Source: Brachypodium distachyon (Eukaryota > Streptophyta > Magnoliopsida > Poales > Poaceae). From it: DNA of 64,000 nt. How positions within the stretch are numbered: position 1 is the first letter of the stretch; every line of letters begins with the position of its first letter. Of this stretch, positions 48,228 to 60,185 are shown piece by piece. A program made the translations under genes and the position numbers. The notes beneath the pieces were generated by a model. It made no database searches. It had not been told where the DNA came from and saw only the letters and a list, made by a program, of their open reading frames with translations. The stretch is taken from NCBI RefSeq assembly GCF_000005505.3, contig NC_016131.3:43361355-43425354 (forward strand), in the 5' to 3' direction.

Positions 48228-48975
48228 ATTTTTTTTTCTTGCAAGAACGCCATTGCCATATATTAGATCAACCAACTCTTACAAGGATCATCTTTAAAGT
48301 AAAAATAAAATAAAATTACACGCAAGTCTTTGAGGGTAAATGTCGTCGTCTTCCTCTTGCACTCGCGTTGGTACATTGTTAGCGAAGTTCAATACTACCT
48401 TTGGACGTCTGAACAGTCAGGAAGTCACCGTTAGAGCCAGAAGACGCCGGCGATAGTGCTATGAGAAACATACCACCGTCCCGAAAAAGAAAGCAACAAA
48501 GAGGGTTGGATGACCATTCCAGATCCGACCAAACAGATTTGGGAAGACATAGCGTCACTAAATCCGTGACAAAGTCGAAGCTGATCGAGCCTCCCCGATC
48601 AGAGAAGGAACCAACAAATCAAGATATACAGATTACCTGCAAAATACGAAGACAAAACTAGATTCACCACTCCAAAAAAACAACGACCAAACACCCCACA
48701 CTCCTCAACGCCATGACGGGATAGATTGCCGTCGACGAGGTGGAAGAGGAGTTGAGGAAACCTTATTCTTAACCCGCACAATGCCGCCATCGCCACCATA
48801 GCGACGCTGCCGATTGATCAAAACCTTAATTTTAGTGAACAACTATAGTGCCAAGCACAGATCCAGGGTCCCCACCCCCCTCCTACCAATGGAGCAACAA
48901 GTAGAGGAGGTAGGGACCCGTCGTTGCTTGATGGTCGGCAGAGAGGAGAGATGAGATCTGGGGTTTTCTTGTGGT
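48228..48975 (-). repeat. Retroposon-like repeat, copy B
   Basis: Begins with a T run (48230-48238) and follows the order of copy A, about 1 kb away in the same orientation. The copies are diverged in sequence and length, so they are either two family members or an old duplication. No intact coding region. Confidence 0.5.
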
Positions 48976-49950
48976 GGCTAGGTTATGGTCCATGTCTCCT
49001 TAGCATTGGGGTTTGCTTGTTCATGGTTTCTTTTAAATCTAAACTCACAGTTTCAACAAACTTTAATTGGTCTTGCAATATCTAGCAATACTACTACAAC
49101 AGACAATTGCATTGATATTGTTTGGGACAATGAGACTCTTCTTAATTCTTCTACCAGATTGCTCTTGAAGGAGAAGAAGGAAATAACAACACACATTCTT
49201 AACCTCGGTCAATCCAAGGAAAGACCTTCCGCTGTTATGAAACTCCTAAGAGACCCGAAAATACTGACAGTCCAAAGTCGACATCAATGTATTTTTTTTT
49301 TTTGCATTATCCATTGTCACTGCACTTAGTTTTTGGTGTCGTTGCTTTGTCATCACTACAAGACCGTTTGAAAACGGTCTGCCCTTTCCACCAGAGCTGA
49401 AGACATATAGAGACAAGCGACCTCGGCGTCAATAATGAGGTTGCTGGCGATTGCGATTTGCGACAACTGCTCCTCTCTACGTAGAATTACGTACCCATGA
49501 GTGATTAATACCCAGAAGTACGGGAGATCAAGGCAGACTTCAATTCACTCGCAAGTATTGTACCTACAGTTGTATTTGATGTGATAGGAGCCAAAGATAC
49601 TCTCTTTTTTTGCGAAAAGAGATTTCATGAGTTACATGTATGTATGCCGAGCCAATGAATACTAACAAGACTTCACAAGAGAGGCGTCACTCTGAGCCAA
49701 CACGTGCTCAAAATAAATTGAAAATGTTTACGAGTAATTGCAGTTCGAGTAACAGCAAAAGTTGAAGACAATAACAAGTGCAACAATTTTGAGTATTGAC
49801 CGGAGAGTGAAGCACGTCACATGGGAGCACAAATGGAAGCATCGGCAATTTTTTTTCTAGTAAATTGTTCAAGCACTTATTAGCACATGATATGTTGTTG
49901 CCACCTTATTGCTGCCTTGCTTATTTAGTATCTAATTTGCAGGATCAATT
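48976..49950. other. Intergenic debris before the hAT relic
   Basis: No gene. Near 49354 the sequence CACTACAAGACCG resembles a CACTA transposon terminus and runs into a short palindrome (49361-49380), but no partner end was found. A T tract occurs near 49290-49305. Confidence 0.4.
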
Positions 49951-52389
49951 ATGTCAGACCCTCAGGAACATGTTTCTATGGATGTTCAAACACACCAACA
50001 TTTCAAGTCGCGGGTGCTGCCAATTGTTAGCTCTCCAGTGATTAGAAGGTACTTGTCACCATCATTGTCAAGATCTATGACTACAAGGCAAAGGGGGTCT
50101 CCGTCTATAAGGCAAAGGGTGTCTCCATCTACAAGACAAAGCGGTTTGAGGGGGTCTCCATCTATAAGGGAAATGGTGTCTTCATCTATAAGGCAAAGGG
50201 GTTTAAGGGGGTCTTCATCTGTAAGGCAAAGGGGGTCTCCATCTACTGTGATATCTCCAACAAGTCCACAAAATTCAGTTGAAGCTCCAGAAGGTAATTT
50301 CTCTTTAGTTTTTTATGTATATATATTCATAAATTGGGCTAGTACTTTAGTACTAATACCTTGCTGATAATATATGCTTCCTTTGTCATGATGTAGGCCC
50401 CTCAAGCAGCAATCCTAAGAAAAGAAAGCTCACTTCTGACCTATGGAAGGATGATTTCACACCTATCTATGATGATGAAGGCAGGCTTATGGAAGGTCAG
50501 TGTAATCATTGTGATGTTATCTATTCAGTTACACAGAAGTCTGGATCTAGCCAATGTCGTAGGCATTTAAAGGTTTGCAAAGAGAAAGCTCGGTATGATG
50601 AGATGATCGGTAACATGCAACCTGGTGATGCAAGGATACCGGCTCCAAAAAGGTTTAAGTATGATAAAGAACAAGCACGTCATGAACTGGTTAGAATGAT
50701 TGTTTTGCATGAGTTCCCTTTTTGCATAGTTGAGTATGAGGGCTTTAGGCGATTTTTGGCAGCACTAAACCCAGCATTCAAACTCATGTCTAGAACCACA
50801 ATAAAAAACGATTGCATGGCTCAATTTCATAAGCAAGGACTAGAGCTACTAGAGGTATTAAAAAATTCACCTTCCCAAGTTTCTTTTACAGCAGACCTCT
50901 GGACTTCTAACCAAGAATTGGGTTACATTTGTATCACCTGTCATTTTGTGGATAACACATGGAAACTGCAAAAGAAGATTATCAAATTTGCTTCCATTGC
51001 CACCCCACATGATGCACGCAATCTACTAAATGTTATGTTAATGACCATTCAGGATTGGGGCATAGAAGAGAAGATCTTTACCATAACATTAGATAATGCA
51101 TCAGTAAACGATTTGATGGTTAGTTACGTCAAATCAAATTTGCATGGGAGGAGACTGCTGGTTGGGAATGGAGACCTATTGCATCATCGCCGTGGAGCAC
51201 ATGTTCTAAATCTGATTGTGCAAGAAGGTTTCAAAATTAGTTGTGGGGCTATTGACGCCATTAGGGAATGCGTAGGATACTTAAGGAGCTCGCCTCATCG
51301 GAAGCAAAGGTTTGATGATATTGTAGCACAGCTTGGGATAACATGTGAGAAGAAGATACCATTGGACGTTAGTACTAGATGGAATTCCACATATTTCATG
51401 GCAAGTATAGCAATTGAATATATATTAGCATTTGATCAATTTAGCGCTGCAAGATCCACAATTCAAGTGTGCACCCACAGTAGCTCAATGGAAAATTGCT
51501 GAAGAAATTTGCAAGTTGTTAGAGATCTTCAATGATGCTACAGTGGTACTTTTTGGTTCACTATATCCTACAATTAACACCTATTTCAATGAGATTTGGA
51601 AGGTTAAATGGATGCTGGGAAAGGAAGCTTCAAATGCAAACTCTACCATTAGATCAATGGTAAATGCAATGAAGAAAAAAATTCATGAAGTACTGGAGGC
51701 TTTCATACTTGACAATTTGTATCCCAGTAATACTTGATCCTCGGTGCAAGTACAAATTTTTGGAGTTCAACTTGAAGGATGAGTTAGAAATGGAAGGACC
51801 CAAATGTTTAGCTAACGTGAAGAGGACTTTCAGAGACATGTTCAATGCATATTCTTCTGCACATGGTGACTCAAACATTGGCAATGAGCAGCAGACACAA
51901 CCATCTCCAACAAATGATCCATGGACGAGTTGGAGCAACCATATTGATGAGCAGCAGAGGCATTGCACTAAGCATAGTGAGCTAGATAGCTATCTGAAAG
52001 AGGCGCTAGTAAGTCCAAATACACCTATTGACATTCTGCAATGGTGGATGGTCAATAGGAGGAAGTATCCTACTATATCGCGTATGGCGCGAGATGTATT
52101 GGGAATTCCAGTTTCAACGGTAGCATCAAAATCCGCATTCTCCACTAGAAGTAGAGTGATAAGTGACTACCGAAGTCGGTTGAATAGTGAAACAGCGGAT
52201 GCACTGATATGCCTACAGGATTGGATGCGACCATCAGGTCTCGTTTCAATAAATTATTATGCCCTTAAATAATAAAGTGTTATTTCAATAAATTAACTAT
52301 TTTTCATTGTTATGTTTTCAGCTGTATCTGATCTCACAACAATACAACAAGATTTGATTGATGATGAGATTCTTGGCGTTGATCCATAG
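49951..52389 (+). pseudogene. hAT transposase (BED finger, RICESLEEPER-like), frameshifted
   Basis: Encodes a relative of Ac/Tam3-type transposases. Exon 1 (49951-50293) holds repeats of RQRGSPS-type; exon 2 starts 50397. The BED zinc finger has WKDDF, CNHCD and H-x4-C (HLKVC) between about 50430 and 50580. The catalytic-core and hATC dimerisation regions follow, the latter at about 51980-52230 (SYLKEAL, then WWMVNRRKYP and DYRSRLNSETADALICLQDW). An in-frame third exon (52322-52389) ending LGVDP is plausible by splice consensus. One extra base near 51443 and a second frame change near 51690 break the protein, so it is probably inactive. An upstream acceptor (TTTGCAG at 49942) hints at a 5' UTR intron. 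Confidence 0.85.
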
Positions 52390-52399
52390 CTGCAGGTAA

Positions 52400-52789
52400 T
52401 TACCGCGCATAATTTAGTCTAAAAGACTGCATAGGCGGAGAATTTCTGGGTAGATGATGTTAACAGATTGTTTTTGTTAATATGTGCTAATTTGCTTTTT
52501 TGTAACTGATTACATGAGCAGAAGCTGCTGCATTGATGCTATGGGGCTATGGGGCTCGATCTGTCTTAATGTGTCTTGCTGGAGCGTTGCTGTTCTAGCA
52601 GATGGAAGGGAATACAGTGCAGCCAGGCTCCTGTAGCTGTTGTGGCTGTCTCAAAGCTCCGAATTGTAACCTGCCTTGTTCTGTTTTCTTTTTTCTGTTG
52701 CTACAAACCTGAACCTGTAGGATGCTGGTTTCTATTAATAGCTATTAATTGAAATCAGAGTGGGAAACCCTTCTTTTTCAAAAAAAAAA
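52400..52789 (+). mobile_element. Possible LINE 3' tail
   Basis: The stretch ends in GAAACCCTTCTTTTTC followed by an A run (52780-52789), a pattern seen at the 3' ends of plant LINEs. The left limit is arbitrary, and it could instead be the 3' UTR of the hAT gene. Confidence 0.35.
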
Positions 52790-52799
52790 GTTTTGGATC

Positions 52800-52984
52800 G
52801 ATGATGGCAATTAGGCAGAGGTGAACGAACACCAATTCTCACGGGATAAACGGGCTGAAGCCAACGAGCCCAGTTATCCCAGCGGGACGACATTTCGCGG
52901 GACGCGGGCGGTAACGAACGTCCCGTTTAATCTTGCCGGTGGGACGCGGGCGGGCTGATCCCGTCCCAGCTGCATCCCCAAAGT
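52800..52984. mobile_element. Possible right end of the hAT element
   Basis: GC-rich repeats of GGGACGCGGGCGG type end in GTCCCAGCTGCATCCCCA. Read inverted this is TGGGGATGCAGCTGGGACGGG, resembling grass hAT termini. A matching left end was not found. Confidence 0.3.
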
Positions 52985-53351
52985 AGTCCTACCTTCCTTG
53001 TGTGCAGGGTTATTGAACTAGTGGCGAATTGATGATAAAACGATTTTTTATCGGAGCCTGGATCTACCGGAGTTTTATTCACCATAAAATTTCGTCAAGA
53101 TTCGTGCTGTCTCTAAACAGGTTCCATTGGAAGGCACTGTCCCTACCACATGTAGGTGCAGGCGCGGGACCGGTTACAGTGCATGCATAGGAAAGTAATT
53201 AATTACTTTGCACTTTGCTACTAGTTCTGACCACGACCACTACATTCATGCGAGCATTTATGGCTAGGTACTGCTAGCTCTCAAATTTTAAATATACCTC
53301 ATTGAAAATCCAAGCATGAGATTGTTTCATTGATGCATCATTTAAAAAATA

Positions 53352-53690
53352 TGTGGGTACCATTGAATTTTCATTGACAAGTCATTAAAATTTCGTTAGC
53401 ACCAATTATTATTCCAATGGTCAAATATTGAACTAACATTGAAACACTAGTTTCATCGAGACACAAATATTTTCATTGACCATATATATGAAAATATGTG
53501 TGTACCATTGAACTTTCGTTCACAACTCATTGAAATTTCGTTAGCACCAATCATTATAATTTTGTTAGCACCAATCATTATTCCAATGGTCAAATATTGA
53601 ACTAACATTGAAACACTAGTTTCATTGAGACACAAATATTTTCATTGACCGTATATATGAAAATTTATTGAAACACTACTGTTTCAATCG
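53352..53690. repeat. AT-rich tandem duplication, 169-bp period
   Basis: The block ATTCCAATGGTCAAATATTG, continuing through AACACTAGTTTCAT and ATTTTCATTGACC, occurs at 53411 and again at 53580. Short ATTGAAA words recur throughout. Copies differ by a few bases. Confidence 0.8.
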
Positions 53691-54380
53691 GCAAGATTTG
53701 AACTTATTCCTATATGATTGAAATTGTATAAGAAAGTCTCGCTGAGACACCAATCTTTCAATTGGCAATCCTTAGGACACTAATGTTTCAATAGTTAGAT
53801 TCTATTTCAAACCTTTGTAAAACACATCATTTTCGGCTTTGTCGTTTTGAACTTGCAGCACTGTTGTTTCAATGGAAGTTTCATTTTGAATCTGCTCCAA
53901 AAATTTTGAAACTTTTTCTGTAGGCCGGAAACACCATCTCAAACCAAGCATCAAATTTTTGTCAAATTTTGAGTCCGTTTGAACCATCAAATAATTTGTA
54001 CAACTATCAAAATGTGTTAGTGCAGTACTTGGCCGAGATTTTGAACTTGCTCGAAACTTTTTGAAACTTTTACTGTAGGTGGGAAACACCATCTTAGACA
54101 AACCCTCAAAATTTCACAAAATTCCGAGTTCGTTTGGACCCTCAAAAAATTTGTAGAAAAATCAAAATGTGTTAGTGTATCATTGCCTTCCCCAACCAAC
54201 ACCACGTGAGGTCCTGCAACCCTGCCCGCCTGCCCCTCGCTGCCGCCGGACCCACTTCTGAATATGCACAACAAAATCCACAGAACCTGAAAACAGATGC
54301 ACGAATCTCGCACGAGCAAACCAACGGGCGATAAAACTCCGGTAGATCCCGGGCCCGGTAAATTAGAATTTCTGGAACTG
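53691..54380. other. AT-rich repeat-like sequence
   Basis: Two diverged blocks containing TTTTGAAACTTT(T/)(T)CTGTAGG and GGAAACACCATCT occur near 53898 and 54055, suggesting an older duplication of about 155 bp. No gene. Confidence 0.45.
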
Positions 54381-55682
54381 ATTTTTTTTTCTTTTTCAAG
54401 AATGCAACCCGGCGGGTGCATCATCAGATTAAGAAGGAGAAATCAGAAGGCCAGTTACAACACCGCGTAGCGGTTACAACGCCACCAAGTGGCCAAGACT
54501 AACAAAAAGAACTAAGTAGCATCCAGCAACCCACTCGCCAAGGCGGCCGCGAGCGACCGCCCGCTCTTAAGCAGCCCAGCACTCTCCCACCTGGCCGCTT
54601 CTTCGCGAACAAAAAGAAGCACTACCCGAACCGAAGGAGTAGCTCCGTTGAAGACCACATCATTCTGTGACGCCAAATGGCCCAAAGCACAAGGGTGACC
54701 GCCGTCCGATAGCTTTAATCACCACTCGAGGCCCCGTAATGCCGGCCCACCACTCATGTAGGCTAGAGTTCACGCTAGGCCTCCAGTCCTAGCAATCCCA
54801 CGCGACGAGGATAACCTCTCAAATCTGTCTCGCCACGGCGCAACCCGGCAGGAGGTGCGACAGGGTCTCTGGCACCTGAGCACAAAAGGGGACACTGAGA
54901 AGGGTGAGGGAACCCCCTCCTCTGAAAACACTTATCCGTCCAACGACGATCCTTCGCCGCCAACCAAGGAAAGAATTGACACTTGCCGGGTGCCCTGGTC
55001 CTCCAGATCTGGGCCGCCAAAGGGTCCGTCGTCAAGCCTACAAAATGATGCTCTTAGGCCGAACATGCCGAGTAGACGCCATCGACGGACCAGTTCCACA
55101 GCAGGGCATCCTCACGTCCCTCCACAAGCTCAAAGCGTTGAATCCTCGTTCACAGAGCAAGGAACTCAGCGAGAGCCACCTCACCCAGGTCAGGACCCAC
55201 ATCCGTGAGCCACGCGCCCTGCAACCCCTCGCGAACCAACCCGGTGTTCACGAACCGGGGTCGAACAACTGCCACTAGAGAAGGGTACTCATCACGGATT
55301 CTGCAGCGCTCAAGCCATCTATCCTTCCAAAACTGGGTCCTGCCGCCGTCACCAACCCACGACGAAGTCGCCGCCTCGAAAAGATCCCTCACCTCGGGCG
55401 TGGTCCGGACGGCAAACTCCTTCCACGGCTTCGAGTCATCCACTCGCTCAAGCCACCGCCACCTAGCTCGAAGCGCCGTGTTGAGGAGGCTAAGGTTAGG
55501 AACGCCCAGCACCCCCCTGCCCCAGCTCTTTCGGCCTGCACACCATGTCCCACGCCACAAGATAGTTGCCACCATTAACCTCTTAAACCCTTTCCACAGC
55601 AAACCGCGACAAATCTTCTCCGCTCCCTTGAGAACCTTCACCGGAATATATAGACCGGCACTGACGATCAAAGCAAAGTTCT
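54381..55682 (-). mobile_element. 5'-truncated LINE fragment
   Basis: The minus strand encodes the C-terminal part of a LINE polyprotein. A 173-residue frame (55150-55671) has GLLWKGFKRLM, ALRARWRWLERVD and GGRTQFWKDRWL; a zf-RVT-like part (54775-55035) has IWRTRAPGKCQFFPWLAAKD. A T run at 54382-54390 would be its poly(A) tail. Frames are interrupted, and the reverse transcriptase core is missing. I could not find a clear target duplication. Confidence 0.8.
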
Positions 55683-55894
55683 AAGCTACGCGCGTCCTTA
55701 ACCAAAACTCCACTGTCAGCCAGATCATAATCGTTGTTGGTTCGAATGCAATCACAAAGTCCTCTTTTTTTCCTTTCATTTAAGCAAAGCATGAATGTTT
55801 GACTAGGTAAACACACGTATCGTAGAATCTGTAGCACGGAGTTGAACATCTAGTAAAGTTGATAATTAATGGCGGCGTCGTGCAGCTTAATTAA

Positions 55895-57487
55895 TTAGGA
55901 CTGTACTGACAAGGCAGCGTCGGCTTCGATCTTCTCGCCCTTCTTGCTCCCGAGCTCTGCCGCCGCGGCAGAAGGCACGGGCGTCGAGCTCGTGCCCCTC
56001 TCGTGGCTCCTCTTCCTTGACAGCTCCGAGACATAGCGGATCATGTCCTCCAGGTCAGAGCAGGACGCCCCGCCTTCCTCCATGGCCTTCCTGGCCTCCT
56101 TGGCGAGCTCCTTGGCCCTGGCCCTCCTCGCGGCCCCCTCTTCCCCGCCGTCCATCAGCTCGGCCACAGCCTTCTCCACGTCCCCGCTCGCCACCTGGAC
56201 CCCCTGGGCTTCCTCTGGCACGTTCATGGCGGGCACCTTGACGCCGGACCTGACGCCGACCCGGAGCACATCCACGAGCAGCCGCTCGCTGCAGAACTGG
56301 TCGGCGAAGCTGGGCCACGTCAGCGCCGGGACCCCGTGGGCGATGGCCTCCAGCGTGGCGTTCCAGCCGCAGTGCGTCAGGAACCCCCCCGTGGCGCGGT
56401 GCGACAGGATGGTCACCTGCGGCGCCCACCCTCTGACGAGGAGGCCCCGGTCCCTGACACGCTCCTCGAACCCGCCGCCGTCTTCCGAGTTCAGCAAGGC
56501 CTTCACCGCGGCGTCGGACTTGGCCTCCTTGATGGCCCAGATGAAAGGCCGGCCCGAGGCCTCTAGCCCAAGCGCGAGCTCCGTGACTTGCTTTGCGGGC
56601 AGCTGCGCGATGCTGCCGAAGCTGATATAGAGCACGGACTCCGGCGGCCGCGCGTCGAGCCAGGCCGTGATGACGCCCGCGTCGACTTCGGCCCGGTTGC
56701 CGCGGCCGGCCATGGCGTCGGCGTCGTCTGCACCCAGGCTCGCGCATGTCGGCCCGACGGCCCACGTCTTCCGGCCCAGCGCAGCCGCGTACGCGTCCAC
56801 GAAGACGCCCTCGAGCCCGCGGGACGTGTTGAGGAGAAGCCCGTCGGCGGTGGCCTCGGCGTGGAGCACGTCGCGGTGCTCCTTCTCGACGCCGGGCCAC
56901 TGGAAGAAGCCCCGGAACGTGGCCTTGTTCCCGACGGCGCGCACGGGAAAATCCGGCACCTCGAACGGCTCCATCTCGTCGTCCCCGACACGGTCGTAAA
57001 CCCCGTGCGCGGACAGGTTATGCACGGCGAGGAGGAAGTACGCGGACGGGCAGTGCAGCACGAGCCGCGCCGGGATGCCGACGCTGGCGCACACGCCCGC
57101 CGTCCACGGGTTGCACGCGTCTGCGATTAGGCAGTCCGGCCGCCGGGGCAGAGCCCGGAGGTACTGCTCGAGCGGCTCGGCCATCTTCCAGATGGCCTCG
57201 AAGAACTTGAGGTACATGCCCCTGTCGACCATCTGGTCCGCGTTCTCCATCCCTTCCGGCAGGCCGAGCTGCGGGCCGGGAAAGGGGAGCTCGACGAGCC
57301 CGACGTCGAGGCCTGCTCTCTTGGCGCTGTCGACGGCGGCCCGGTTGCGGGCCGCGTTGACGGGCGTGGTGACGATGGTGACGCGTGCCCCGCGGGACGC
57401 GATGAGGCGGGCTAAGTCCACCATGGGGATGATGTGGCCCTGCGCCACCAGCGGCACCAGCAGGAAGTGCAGCTCCGACGACGCCAT
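55895..57487 (-). CDS. UDP-glycosyltransferase, UGT73-like (family 1)
   Basis: Transfers sugar from a UDP donor to small acceptors such as flavonoids, hormones or xenobiotics; the acceptor cannot be read from sequence. A single exon encodes 530 residues. The N-terminal VPLVAQGH puts the expected catalytic histidine at H18. The PSPG box begins at W354 (WAPQVTILSH), with HCGWNATLEA and a terminal DQ near 397, the glutamine associated with UDP-glucose preference. The C-terminus is about 40 residues longer than typical UGT73 proteins and ends in a Ser/Ala/Lys-rich tail. The GC-rich coding sequence throws large antisense and frame-shifted shadow ORFs. No secretion signal is evident; cytosolic action is the family norm. 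Confidence 0.95.
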   Translation of the reverse strand: MASSELHFLLVPLVAQGHIIPMVDLARLIASRGARVTIVTTPVNAARNRAAVDSAKRAGLDVGLVELPFPGPQLGLPEGMENADQMVDRGMYLKFFEAIWKMAEPLEQYLRALPRRPDCLIADACNPWTAGVCASVGIPARLVLHCPSAYFLLAVHNLSAHGVYDRVGDDEMEPFEVPDFPVRAVGNKATFRGFFQWPGVEKEHRDVLHAEATADGLLLNTSRGLEGVFVDAYAAALGRKTWAVGPTCASLGADDADAMAGRGNRAEVDAGVITAWLDARPPESVLYISFGSIAQLPAKQVTELALGLEASGRPFIWAIKEAKSDAAVKALLNSEDGGGFEERVRDRGLLVRGWAPQVTILSHRATGGFLTHCGWNATLEAIAHGVPALTWPSFADQFCSERLLVDVLRVGVRSGVKVPAMNVPEEAQGVQVASGDVEKAVAELMDGGEEGAARRARAKELAKEARKAMEEGGASCSDLEDMIRYVSELSRKRSHERGTSSTPVPSAAAAELGSKKGEKIEADAALSVQS

Positions 57488-58499
57488 GGCTGGCTAGCTG
57501 CAACGGCGAGGCTCCCCAGCGAGCCGTGGAATTTAATACTCCGTTTACTTATAGCGAGTCAGTGCGACACGTTGGTCGTTGTGGCCCGTACGGCACGACC
57601 GATGTCTGGCCGGACGGATCGAGGAGAGAAAACAACCAGAGGAGGAAGACAACAAGGAAACCGACGACTGGCTACCCCGTGATAAGGAGCGTGGGGCTAC
57701 TGTACGTACACATGCATGGGCCGCAGCTACCAGCTATAGCTCCGTTTAGACGTACTTGGCTACGTGGACGCAGGAAGTACACGCGACGCCGGGGGAGATG
57801 GGATCTCGGTTCAAGGCTGTGTGGATCGAGAAGCAAGGTTTCCAGAAGCGGAAGCTTCTCTGGTAGAGGGATGCAGGGTCGCAGTGCAGGAGCGGGTGAC
57901 GTGTGCGCATAGCGCAGCTTCCTTGTCGCCGTCTTCCGGGTCCAACGAGTGGCCGCCGGGTCACTGCGGCACTGGAGTCTCCGTCTCTCCGGCCTCCGGG
58001 TTTGGTGAATTTGGCTTTCACAAGTCAGAGAAAAGACTCCTCATGCGGTCATCCGTTTCAACCGGCAACCGCTAACTCTGACTCTATCGTCACCACTCGT
58101 ATAAAAACGTTTCAATCAACAACTTATCTGGAACAGATTTCACGAAATCTGCGTAATGGAAGAGCCGACGGATCTGGAGCATGGGAGAGAAATTGTTCCG
58201 ACTTCTCAGTCCCCACTCCCCACCCATCAACGTTAACAAATCGGAGGAAGAAAAAAAATCAACTAAAATAACCCATCCCTTAACCCACGTCGTTACAATA
58301 AAAAACATAACAAAAAGTATCACCAAGCATGAACAATCTCCATTAACCGTTGTGGAACAAGAAATTTCAGGCTACAACGGAAAGAAAAGAGATAGACACG
58401 CGGCATCAGGCGCTGCTGCAGTCTTGGTGCATGCGGTAAAAGTTAGTAGCAATGTCCTGGCTCAGTGTGAATGTGACCAGTTTTAAGTTTTTTTCAAAA
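57488..58499. other. Upstream region of the UGT gene
   Basis: Probable promoter in the first few hundred bases (minus-strand gene). ORFs up to 128 codons lack domains. Nothing else was recognised. Confidence 0.45.
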
Positions 58500-59642
58500 A
58501 TGAAGACTGAAAACTGAAAACAGTCACAGTACTTCAACAACAGAGATTATACTTAACAATTTTAGAGTTGCAGCGGAATGAAGAAAAATGAACAAGTTAA
58601 GCAGTAGCAGTGAAGACAAGAACAGTAAGAACAGTTTGTACTTCAACAGAAAATATATCACCAGGACACGAAAACAAGGGGATTTGTTTTCCGAAGTTCA
58701 GATTGTTGGCACAATCCTATGTCTCCGTTGAGAGGGCTGAATTACACAAGACTCGCGAACATATAAGTCCACCCAATTCTCCTGAGCTAAAACCAAAGTC
58801 TCGTCCAGTTACTCGTGGTAGATCTTGAGGTGATCTCCGAACCTTCACAGACTGGTTGATGGCGAATCACAAGTTTTGACTGCTCTTCAACAATGACTCC
58901 TAGCAGTCTAGGTGATGCCAATCACTAAGAGTAACAAGTTTCAAGTTTTCGGCTAGAGAGGGGATCCCATTCTTCACGCTCAGTTCAGCTCTAAGGATTT
59001 TCTCAAGTGTACTACAAAACATCTCCTTGGGAATCACCACCGAACCCGTTCGGGGTGGGTCGTCTTATATAGCCTTAGCCACGGCCAATCTAGCCGTTGT
59101 GACCCGTTGGATAAAGTGATCCCTGATACTCCAGCTCACAGTTTATCTCTTTGTCTCACAACGGTTGGATTACGTGGTCAAAACGTAAAGCGACAAAGTT
59201 TTTCAAACACATTTGAAATCAGAGCGAAGACTTCACGCGAAAGTTTCTGTGAAGCCTGAAATGCTTCATTCTTCACTCCGACGAAAAACACTCACACAGA
59301 AAATGGTTTTTCGCGTAAGCTGAACATGAAGAATAGGTTTCACCTGACCCAGCTCCACATTTCAAACCCCCCTTAATTGTACGGCATTCCTATACTCAAG
59401 TGAAGGAAAAAGCTACGGAAAGACCTATGAAGAAAGCTACGCGTCACATTCTTCACCGTTCTTCACTGAGTTCTTCATACTTCAAGCCAGTACCAGTACT
59501 TCAATTTTTAGGGGTCGTCGATGCTGGTTAAACCAATTCTTCGGAGGAACTAAATCCTGAAACACTCCGTGTAACTCATTAGTTCCTCAATCATGTTGCC
59601 ATCATTCATCAAAACTCATACAGGGGCAATGTTTCCCTTTCA
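58500..59642 (-). mobile_element. LTR of a SIRE/Maximus-type Copia element
   Basis: On the minus strand a polypurine tract (AAAAAGGGGGG, around 59647-59657) is followed by TGAAAGGGAAACATTGCCCC at 59642, a typical LTR start. A TATA-like TCTTATATAGCC near 59066 on the plus strand is also seen. The far end is uncertain, placed near 58500. Confidence 0.6.
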
Positions 59643-60185
59643 ATCTCCCCCCCTTTTTGGTGTTTGATGACAACACCGGTTAAAGCTTCAAAGATGGGAA
59701 TAATAAGAGTGAAAGTTTTAGCTTCTGAGTTATATGAAGACTCCCCTTGAAGATATGCACTATTTAAGATTGCTTTTGAATGCAAGTGCAAAGAGCTTTT
59801 AGGAGTGTGAGGAAATCTTCATATTCTTCAGAAACAAGGGTGTGCATCGTGTACAAGGTTAGAGCAGCAATAATAAGAATTCATACATGCTCATAAATTG
59901 AAGTAAACAGATGCAGCACCAACAAGTATTGAAGTAAACATGCATGCATGAGGAACGAAAATGCATGAAGATTAAATTTATTACAGACATTGTAGAATCC
60001 TCATGCAAGAGGCAATATTAATTATACTTCAACACAACCAAAAGTTTCAAACCACGGACGGATAGGACTTAAAGTTTTCAAACGGCGAAGAACGAAGGAC
60101 CAGATAAAACGCAAACTCCCCCTGAGTCAAATAAAACACGAAACCCTCCCCCTGACTCCTTCTCCCCCTTTGGCATCAAGACGCC

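Noticed and set aside
56055..56900. 281-codon minus-strand ORF and several plus-strand ORFs over the UGT gene
   Set aside because: They are other-frame shadows of a GC-rich exon, dominated by Arg, Gly and Pro with no domain.
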